Assembly (NCBI RefSeq): GCF_947488515.1
Contig: NZ_CANKZF010000002.1
Coordinates: 1,214,294 to 1,278,293 of the forward strand
Source: an uncultured Nocardioides sp.
GTDB lineage: Bacteria > Actinomycetota > Actinomycetes > Propionibacteriales > Nocardioidaceae
Direction of reading: 5' to 3'
Length of the DNA stretch: 64,000 nucleotides
Shown here one piece after another: positions 58,414-64,000 of this stretch. How positions within the stretch are numbered: the first letter of the stretch is position 1; each line of letters opens with the position of its first letter. The position numbers and the translations under genes are program-made. Below the pieces are notes generated by a model. It did not search any database. It had not been told where the DNA came from and saw only the letters and a list, made by a program, of their open reading frames with translations.

Positions 58414-59079
58414 TCAGGTGCCCTCTCGCGAGCGCCAGCTGAGCGCGCCCACGAGCAGCATCCGCAGCTGGGTGCGGGCCTGGGCGAGGGTGCGTTCCTC
58501 GGAGTCGGGGTCGTCGACCAGCCGCTCGGCCATCGTGACCACGAAGGACACGATCAGGTCGGCCAGCAGCCCGATGTCGGCGCTGGAGTAGTGCTCGGCG
58601 GCGCCGCTGCTTGCGATGTCGGAGGCGAGCTCGCGGGTGATCAGCTCGATCTCGCGGCCGATCGCCTCCCGTACCCGCGGCGGACCGGCGACCCGCTCCC
58701 GGGCGATGAAGGCGTAGTGCGCCCGGTTCTCCCGGACGTGCTCGGCGACGATCGGCAGTGACCCGTCGATGAAGTCGCGGAACTCCGGGGCGTGGCGCCA
58801 CACGTCCGTCAGCATCGACCGGAGGGAGCGGAAGCTCTCGTCGACCAGCGCGAGCCCGAGCAGCTCCAGCGAGTCGAAGTGACGGTAGAACGCCGTGGGG
58901 ACCACCCCGACCTGCTTGGCCACCTGCCGGAGCGAGATGGCCGACAGGTTGGAGTCGGTCGCCAGGGTGAGTCCCGCGTCGAGGATGGCTCGCCGGGTGC
59001 GTTCCTTGCGCTCGGCCCGGGTCTCGCCCGCGCCCCTGGCCGGCTGCTCGCCGGAGAGGAGCTCGGGCTCGGACGTCAT
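58414..59079 (-). CDS. TetR-family transcriptional regulator
   Basis: A 221-residue regulator: Arg-rich N-terminal arm (RAERKERTRRAILDAGLTLA), helix-turn-helix SLRQVAKQVGVVPTAFYRHFDSLELLG, then a helical domain with FIDGSLPIVAEHVRENRAHYAFIARERVAG, the FabT/YsiA-like type seen in lipid regulators. ATG 59079 is 6 bases after a TAGGCT -10 box. It precedes the F420-dependent reductase in one operon; no clear palindrome is seen before it. Confidence 0.88.
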   Translation of the reverse strand: MTSEPELLSGEQPARGAGETRAERKERTRRAILDAGLTLATDSNLSAISLRQVAKQVGVVPTAFYRHFDSLELLGLALVDESFRSLRSMLTDVWRHAPEFRDFIDGSLPIVAEHVRENRAHYAFIARERVAGPPRVREAIGREIELITRELASDIASSGAAEHYSSADIGLLADLIVSFVVTMAERLVDDPDSEERTLAQARTQLRMLLVGALSWRSREGT

Positions 59080-59085
59080 GACGCG

Positions 59086-59091
59086 AGCCTA
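59086..59091 (-). promoter_or_regulatory. -10 box TAGGCT before the TetR gene
   Basis: TAGGCT on the minus strand, 6 bases before ATG 59079; leaderless pattern. Confidence 0.5.
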
Positions 59092-59104
59092 GGACACGCG
59101 GGGC

Positions 59105-59281
59105 CTAGTCCTCGGGGTCGTCGAGCCGGGCCAGCCAGGTGGCCAGCCGCTCGATCGGCACCTCGAAGTCGGGGTGCGCGTCGACGAACGCCTGCAGCTG
59201 CTCGGCGAGCCACGCGAGGGTGACCTCCTCGTCACCCCGGCGCTTCTCGAGCTCCTCGATCCCGCGATCGGTGAAGTACAC
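59105..59281 (-). CDS. DUF6104 family protein (58 residues)
   Basis: A short acidic protein starting at GTG 59281 with YFTDRGIEELEKRRGDEEVT and continuing through TLAWLAEQLQAF, DAHPDFEVPIERLATWL and ARLDDPED, which matches the DUF6104 family of Streptomyces and relatives. It lies just 21 bases downstream of the kgd stop, on the same strand, the position it usually has, so a role linked to the 2-oxoglutarate enzyme is possible but unproven. Below common ORF length cut-offs. Confidence 0.85.
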   Translation of the reverse strand: MYFTDRGIEELEKRRGDEEVTLAWLAEQLQAFVDAHPDFEVPIERLATWLARLDDPED

Positions 59282-59302
59282 CGCTGCTCCTCAGGCTCCG
59301 GC

Positions 59303-62300
59303 TCAGTAGTCGTGGCCGGCCGTGCGCGGCGACTCGAAGGCCGCGTCGAGCAGCGTCTTCTGCTCCTCGACGTGGCGCTTGACCGTGCCGACCGACGGCG
59401 ACGCGGACGACGGGCGGGTGACGGGCTCGACGGTCATGTCGAGCTGGGGCCACACGTTGAGCTGGTAGTGCGGCCACGGGCCCATGTTGCGCGGCTCGTC
59501 CTGCACCCAGCGGATCGCCTTGAGGTTGGGGTACTTCGCCACCTCGGCCTTGATCTCCTCGACGGGGTTCGGGTAGAGCCGCTCCACGCGGGCGATGGCG
59601 AACGCGTCGCCGTTGTCGCGCTTGCCGCGGTCGACCATGAGGTCCCACGTCACCCGGCCCGAGCACAGGATGAGCGTCTCGACCTTGTCGCGGTCAGCGT
59701 TGTCGTCGCCGATGAACGCGCGGAAGGTGGTGTCCCCGGTGAAGTCGGCGGGCTGCGACGCCGCCTCCTTGCGCTTGAGCATCGACTTCGGGGTGAAGAC
59801 GATCAGGGGGCGGTGCTCCTCGCCGAGCGAGTGCCGGCGGAGGAGGTGGAAGTACGACGCAGGCGTCGAGGGCTGGGCGACGACCATCGCGTCCTCGGCC
59901 GACATCGTCAGGAAGCGCTCGATGCGCGCCGACGAGTGGTCGGGACCCTGTCCCTCGTAGCCGTGGGGGAGCAGCAGGACCACGCCCGACTGCTGGCGCC
60001 ACTTGGTCTCACCGGCGGAGATGAACTCGTCGATGACGGTCTGCGCGCCGTTGACGAAGTCGCCGAACTGCGCCTCCCACAGGACCAGCGCCTCGGGCCG
60101 CGCCACGGAGTAGCCGTACTCGAAGCCGAGGGCGGCGTACTCCGACAGCAGCGAGTCGTAGACGTGGAACTTCGCCTGGTCCTCGGTGAGGTTGGTCAGC
60201 GGCGTCCACTCGTCGGCGTTGACCCGGTCGATGATCGTGGCGAACCGCGAGACGAACGTGCCGCGGCGCGAGTCCTGGCCGGCCAGCCGCACCGGGCGGC
60301 CGTCCATCAGCAGGGAGCCGAAGGCGAGGATCTCGCCGGTGCCCCAGTCGATCGGCCCGTCGGTGATCGCGGCCGAGCGGCGCTGCAGCTGCGGCATCAC
60401 CTTGGGGTGCACGGTGAAGTTCTCCGGCGGCGTGACGTAGCTGTCGGCGATCCGCTTGAGCACCTCGGGCGTGACGGCCGTGGAGAAGTCGCCGGCCGGC
60501 TTGTCCGGGTAGTCCGGGACGGTCGTCCACTCGGTGGGCGCCTCGGAGCTCGCCTCGCGCACCTCGGTGAAGACCCGCTCCAGCTGCTGCTGGTAGTCCT
60601 TGAGGACCTGCTCGGCCTCCTCGATCGTGATGTCGCCACGACCGATGAGCGACTCGGTGTAGAGCTTGCGCACCGACCGCTTCTGCTCGATGAGGTCGTA
60701 CATCAACGGCTGCGTGTAAGACGGGTCGTCGCCCTCGTTGTGGCCGCGACGGCGGTAGCAGACGAGGTCGATGACGACGTCCTTGTTGAACGCCTGGCGG
60801 TAGTCGAAGGCGAGCCGGGCGACGCGGATGCACGCCTCCGGGTCGTCGCCGTTGACGTGGAAGATCGGCGCCTGCACCATCCGCGCCACGTCGGTGGCGT
60901 AGAGCGAGGAGCGCGAGGAGCCGGGCGCGGTGGTGAACCCGACCTGGTTGTTGATCACCACGTGCACGGTGCCGCCGGTGCGGTAGCCGCGCAGCTGCGA
61001 CAGGTTGAGGGTCTCGGCCACGACGCCCTGGCCGGCGAACGCGGCGTCGCCGTGGACCAGCAGCGGGAGGACCGGGAACTTCTCGCCCTGGTCGAGAAGG
61101 TCCTGCTTGGCGCGGGCGATGCCCTCGAGGACCGGGTTGACCGCCTCGAGGTGCGAGGGGTTCGCCGCGACGGACACCTTGATCTTGTCGCCGGAGCCGG
61201 CGACGAACTCGCCCTCGGCGCCGAGGTGGTACTTCACGTCACCGGAACCCTGGACCGTGCGCGGGTCGATGTTCCCCTCGAACTCGCGGAAGATCTGGCT
61301 GTACTTCTTCCCCACGATGTTGGCGAGCATGTTGAGCCGGCCGCGGTGGGCCATGCCGATGCAGACCTCGTCGAGCCCGGTCTCGGCGGCCGCCTCGCAG
61401 ATCTCGTCGACCAGCGGGATCGTGGTCTCGCCGCCTTCGAGGCTGAATCGCTTCTGCCCGACGAACTTGGTCTGCAGGAAGGTCTCGAACGCCTCGGCCT
61501 GGTTGAGCTTGAGCAGGATGCGCAGCTGCTCCTCGCGGGGCGGCTTCACGTGCGGCTGCTCGACACGCTCCTGGATCCACTTGCGCTGGTCGGGATCCAT
61601 GATGTGCATGTACTCGATGCCGGTGGTGCGGCAGTAGGAGTCGCGCAGGATGCCGAGGATGTTGCGCAGCTTCATGAACCTCCGGCCCTCGCCGCCGAAG
61701 GACCCGGTCGCGAACTCGCGGTCGAGGTCCCACAGGGTGAGGCCGTGCGACTCCACCTCGAGGTCGGGGTGGCTTCGCTGGCGGTACTCCAGCGGGTCGG
61801 TGTCGGCCATGAGGTGGCCGCGGACCCGGTAGGCGTGGATCAGCTCGAGGATCCGCGCCTGCTTGACGATGTCGTCGTCGTGGCTGGCGACCACGTCGCG
61901 GGCCCAGCGGATCGGCTCGTAGGGGATCCGCAGCGAGCGGAAGATCTCGTCGAAGAAGTCGTTCTCGCCGAGCAGCAGGCCGTGCACGCGCTTGAGGAAC
62001 TCACCCGACTGCGCGCCCTGGATGACGCGGTGGTCGTAGGTCGAGGTCAGCGTCATCGCCTTGCTGATGGCGTTGCGGTTGATCGCCTCGTCGGACGCGC
62101 CCTGCCACTCCGGCGGGTACTCCATCGCGCCGACGCCGATGATCGCGCCCTGACCGGCCATCAGCCGCGGCACCGAGTGGACGGTGCCGATGCCGCCGGG
62201 GTTGGTCAGCGACATGGTGGTCCCCTGGAAGTCGGCGACGGTCAGCTTGCCGTCGCGGGCCTTGCGCACCATCTCCTCGTAGGCCGTCCAGAAGGCTGCG

Positions 62301-63130
62301 AAGTCCATCGCCTCGGCGCCCTTGATGTTGGGCACGAGCAGCTGGCGGGTGCCGTCGGGCTTCTGCATGTCGATCGCGAGGCCGAGGTTGATGTGGGCCG
62401 GCGTGATCAGGTTGGGCTTGCCGTCGCGGACCTCGTAGCCGACGTTCATCTCCGGCATCGCGCGCAGCGCCTTCACGAGGGCGTAGCCGATGATGTGGGT
62501 GAACGACACCTTGCCGCCGCGGGCGCGGGCGAGGTGGTTGTTGATGACCGTGCGGTTGTCCCACAGCAGCTTGACGGGGACCGAGCGCACCGACGTGGCG
62601 GTCGGGACCGACAGCGACGCGTCCATGTTGGCGGCGGTGCGCGCCGGGGCGCCACGCAGCACGGTGTAGGTCGGCTCGTCGTCGGCGGGGGAGGGCGCGG
62701 CGGGCTTGGGGTCCTTGGCGACCGGGGTGCTGGAGCCCTTCGCCGGCTCGTCGGCCGCGGCCTTCGGGCGCGGCGTCGCCGTGGCGGCCTTGGCCGGGGC
62801 CTTCTCGGGGGCCCGCTCAGGAGCCTTCTGGGCCTGGGCGGGAGCCTTCGCGGGTGCCTTGGCAGGAGCCTGGGACGTCACCGGCGCCTTTGTCCGGGTC
62901 TCGGTCTGGGTCTTGGTCTGGCTGCTCTGCGCGGTCGCGGCGGACGGGGCCGCCTGGACCGGGGCGGCGCTGCCGTTGCCGAAGTAGGACGCCCACTCCG
63001 GACCCACGCTCCCGGGATCCTTGTCGTACTGCTCCTTCATCTCCTCCACGAGCCACTCGTTGGCTCCCAGGTCAGATGACGGTGCAACCGAGGACTGGTT
63101 GCCGGACTGCCCGTTCGGGGACTGCGCCAC
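59303..63130 (-). CDS. kgd: Multifunctional 2-oxoglutarate decarboxylase/dehydrogenase E1-E2-like protein
   Basis: A 1275-residue enzyme combining an E2-like acyltransferase domain with an E1 thiamine-diphosphate dehydrogenase. N-terminus ([19 protein letters not shown]), then an Ala/Lys/Pro-rich linker (about 60-150), the acyltransferase domain with catalytic His in YDHRVIQG (about residue 365), and E1 parts with [24 protein letters not shown]-type [11 protein letters not shown] and NNQVGFTT, ending in the transketolase C-terminus. It links the TCA cycle at 2-oxoglutarate. GTG 63130 gives the family length; the frame opens to 63274. Confidence 0.95.
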   Translation of the reverse strand: MAQSPNGQSGNQSSVAPSSDLGANEWLVEEMKEQYDKDPGSVGPEWASYFGNGSAAPVQAAPSAATAQSSQTKTQTETRTKAPVTSQAPAKAPAKAPAQAQKAPERAPEKAPAKAATATPRPKAAADEPAKGSSTPVAKDPKPAAPSPADDEPTYTVLRGAPARTAANMDASLSVPTATSVRSVPVKLLWDNRTVINNHLARARGGKVSFTHIIGYALVKALRAMPEMNVGYEVRDGKPNLITPAHINLGLAIDMQKPDGTRQLLVPNIKGAEAMDFAAFWTAYEEMVRKARDGKLTVADFQGTTMSLTNPGGIGTVHSVPRLMAGQGAIIGVGAMEYPPEWQGASDEAINRNAISKAMTLTSTYDHRVIQGAQSGEFLKRVHGLLLGENDFFDEIFRSLRIPYEPIRWARDVVASHDDDIVKQARILELIHAYRVRGHLMADTDPLEYRQRSHPDLEVESHGLTLWDLDREFATGSFGGEGRRFMKLRNILGILRDSYCRTTGIEYMHIMDPDQRKWIQERVEQPHVKPPREEQLRILLKLNQAEAFETFLQTKFVGQKRFSLEGGETTIPLVDEICEAAAETGLDEVCIGMAHRGRLNMLANIVGKKYSQIFREFEGNIDPRTVQGSGDVKYHLGAEGEFVAGSGDKIKVSVAANPSHLEAVNPVLEGIARAKQDLLDQGEKFPVLPLLVHGDAAFAGQGVVAETLNLSQLRGYRTGGTVHVVINNQVGFTTAPGSSRSSLYATDVARMVQAPIFHVNGDDPEACIRVARLAFDYRQAFNKDVVIDLVCYRRRGHNEGDDPSYTQPLMYDLIEQKRSVRKLYTESLIGRGDITIEEAEQVLKDYQQQLERVFTEVREASSEAPTEWTTVPDYPDKPAGDFSTAVTPEVLKRIADSYVTPPENFTVHPKVMPQLQRRSAAITDGPIDWGTGEILAFGSLLMDGRPVRLAGQDSRRGTFVSRFATIIDRVNADEWTPLTNLTEDQAKFHVYDSLLSEYAALGFEYGYSVARPEALVLWEAQFGDFVNGAQTVIDEFISAGETKWRQQSGVVLLLPHGYEGQGPDHSSARIERFLTMSAEDAMVVAQPSTPASYFHLLRRHSLGEEHRPLIVFTPKSMLKRKEAASQPADFTGDTTFRAFIGDDNADRDKVETLILCSGRVTWDLMVDRGKRDNGDAFAIARVERLYPNPVEEIKAEVAKYPNLKAIRWVQDEPRNMGPWPHYQLNVWPQLDMTVEPVTRPSSASPSVGTVKRHVEEQKTLLDAAFESPRTAGHDY

Positions 63131-63322
63131 GCTTGTTTCGCCTCTTCCAGATGTGATCGCGCGAGGTATGGACCAAGTCGTCGACAAGGCTAGTCGCACA
63201 CGCACGCAAATGCAGGGCCGGGTTCGGCTGGTGAGGCATGGTGTCGACCACACCCGTAGTCGCCCAGTAGCCATTCTCGGGTTTCACCCCCGTTGTCCGC
63301 TCGAAACCTGCCTGGAGCTCCC

Positions 63323-63937
63323 ATGCCCCGCCCCTCACCAGGCCGCGCCCATCGGGCCCGCCGCCTCGTGGGACTCGCGCTCGTGCTGCTCGTCCCGCTC
63401 ACCTCCGCCTGCCAGTCGTCCGCCGAGCCGTCGGCCGCTCCGGAGCGGCTGAGCCGGTCCGACGCGCAGGCGACACTGGCCTCCCACCCGGCACCCACGA
63501 AGGTCGGGATCCACCGGGTCCACGGTCGGCTCCCGGTCGCCCGGCGCAAGGTCGTGCGCCGGCAGGTCGGCGCCGTCGTCGACCGGTGGTGGGAGGCGGC
63601 CTACCTGGGCGGCACCTACCCCCGCAGCAGCTTCCCCGCGGCGTTCCCCGGCTTCACCGCGGCCGCCGAGCAGCGCGCCCGGGCCGACAAGGCCCTGCTG
63701 ACCAACCAGACCGCCGGCCCGCGCATCGACTCGGTGACCGCGCGGCAGCGCAAGGTCACCCTCGACATCCTCGCCACCGACCGGCAGGCGAGGGCCGTGA
63801 CCGCGCAGTTCGTCCTGAAGTTCGACACCACCGGTCAGAAGACCGGCACCACGACCGTGCGGGGCCGGCTCTTCCTCACCCGCAAGCGGGGCGCCTGGCG
63901 CGTCTTCGGGTACGACGTCGCGAAGGGAGCCCGGTGA
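63323..63937 (+). CDS. Lipoprotein, hypothetical
   Basis: A 204-residue exported protein: a signal peptide with a hydrophobic core (LVGLALVLLVPLTSAC) ending in a Cys suited to lipidation, although the position -3 is Thr rather than the usual Leu. The mature part is basic (RVHGRLPVARRKVVRRQVGAVVDRWWEAAY) and ends in a beta-rich domain (VTLDILATDRQARAVTAQFVLKF, RGRLFLTRKRGAWRVFGYDV) recalling NTF2-like envelope proteins. ATG 63323; the next gene starts in its stop codon. Function unknown. Confidence 0.7.
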   Translation: MPRPSPGRAHRARRLVGLALVLLVPLTSACQSSAEPSAAPERLSRSDAQATLASHPAPTKVGIHRVHGRLPVARRKVVRRQVGAVVDRWWEAAYLGGTYPRSSFPAAFPGFTAAAEQRARADKALLTNQTAGPRIDSVTARQRKVTLDILATDRQARAVTAQFVLKFDTTGQKTGTTTVRGRLFLTRKRGAWRVFGYDVAKGAR

Positions 63938-64000
63938 TGGGGCGGAGCATGAAGCTCGTGCGCACGGTCGCCCTCCTGGCGGTGCTGGCCGTCACCGCGT
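63937..64000 (+). CDS. Exported protein, 3' end outside the window
   Basis: Only 21 codons are visible: ATG 63937 (overlapping the preceding stop, TGATG), then MGRSMKLVRTVALLAVLAVTA, which is the basic-plus-hydrophobic start of a signal peptide or membrane anchor. ATG 63949 is an alternative. Tight coupling with the lipoprotein suggests a common envelope function; the product cannot be identified from this fragment. Confidence 0.6.
   Translation, partial: MGRSMKLVRTVALLAVLAVTA

Noticed and set aside
59174..63079. A 1301-codon open frame on the plus strand opposite kgd
   Set aside because: It is the antisense frame of a well-conserved enzyme; its translation is Val/Leu/Arg/Asp-biased with no motif. 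Long antisense frames are expected at this GC content.
1..64000. tRNA, rRNA and riboswitch genes
   Set aside because: No T-loop (GGTTCGAATCC-like) or acceptor-stem pairing and no rRNA-like stretch was noticed on either strand; a covariance search would be decisive but was not possible.

Overview
The window is about 71-73% G+C by eye, with codon third positions dominated by G/C, many GTG starts and frequent 4-bp start/stop overlaps. Its gene content is actinobacterial: WhiB1, a mycothiol-type SigR/RsrA pair, SigF/RsbW, nickel superoxide dismutase with its SodX protease, the fused 2-oxoglutarate decarboxylase Kgd, bL37, and DUF222-HNH and Excalibur proteins. Protein styles (SigE-family sigma factors, DUF6325/DUF6326, the MXAN_6640-type protease) suggest Nocardioides or a close relative in Nocardioidaceae. 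This is an inference from family content; no rRNA is present to confirm it. No tRNA, rRNA, insertion sequence, prophage or CRISPR array was recognised, and no gap between genes exceeds 300 bp.

Layout. 0-10 kb: a truncated DUF5709-like gene, a membrane methyltransferase, DUF1254, acetyltransferase, DUF2510 and DUF6326 proteins, a SigE-family sigma factor with a membrane-anchored partner, and a leftward run of alcohol dehydrogenase, DUF6325, SHOCT, SRPBCC, ArsR and SRPBCC genes with two matching operators, then a sulfatase. 10-15.3 kb: a tightly coupled leftward operon (histidine phosphatase, APH-type kinase, SDR, acyl-CoA dehydrogenase) facing a TetR gene across a perfect inverted repeat. It resembles an unfused ACAD10/11 or Pseudomonas lva 4-hydroxyacyl-CoA module. 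15-26 kb: a secreted zinc protease, a cytidylyltransferase, DUF445, a secreted phospholipase-D-like protein and an S4 protein sharing one bidirectional promoter, an ABC exporter opposite a two-component system, an FKBP, a CBS protein, HisN and DUF2231.

26-34.6 kb: rsgA-aroA, a DoxX-like protein, a sigma factor fused to a zinc finger, membrane helices and an NPTS-repeat exterior, a degenerate GGDEF protein, SRAP, a hydrolase, sigR-rsrA with a sigma-R-type promoter, and bL37. Together with pdtaS, whiB1 and a small membrane protein at 46-48.5 kb this follows the order remembered from Mycobacterium tuberculosis (aroA, rsgA, SRAP, sigH, rsrA, pdtaS, whiB1). The 34.6-46.1 kb stretch interrupts that block with accessory genes: a LexA-box-controlled DUF222-HNH gene, small and secreted proteins, a secreted HNH nuclease, an HxlR regulator facing reductases, a second SigE-family pair, and an IlvG-like enzyme.

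48-64 kb: sigF-rsbW, sodN facing sodX, malic enzyme, a sugar-lactone oxidase, an Eis-like acetyltransferase, quinone oxidoreductase plus SDR, a deazaflavin-dependent reductase with TetR, a 58-residue DUF6104 gene, kgd, and two envelope genes at the right edge.

Regulation is unusually legible. About a dozen genes have a TANNNT -10 box 6-8 bases before the start codon, suggesting leaderless transcripts. Palindromic operators lie beside ArsR, TetR and HxlR genes, a LexA box fills the spacer of a promoter, and a GGAAT-N18-GTT sigma-R promoter precedes sigR.
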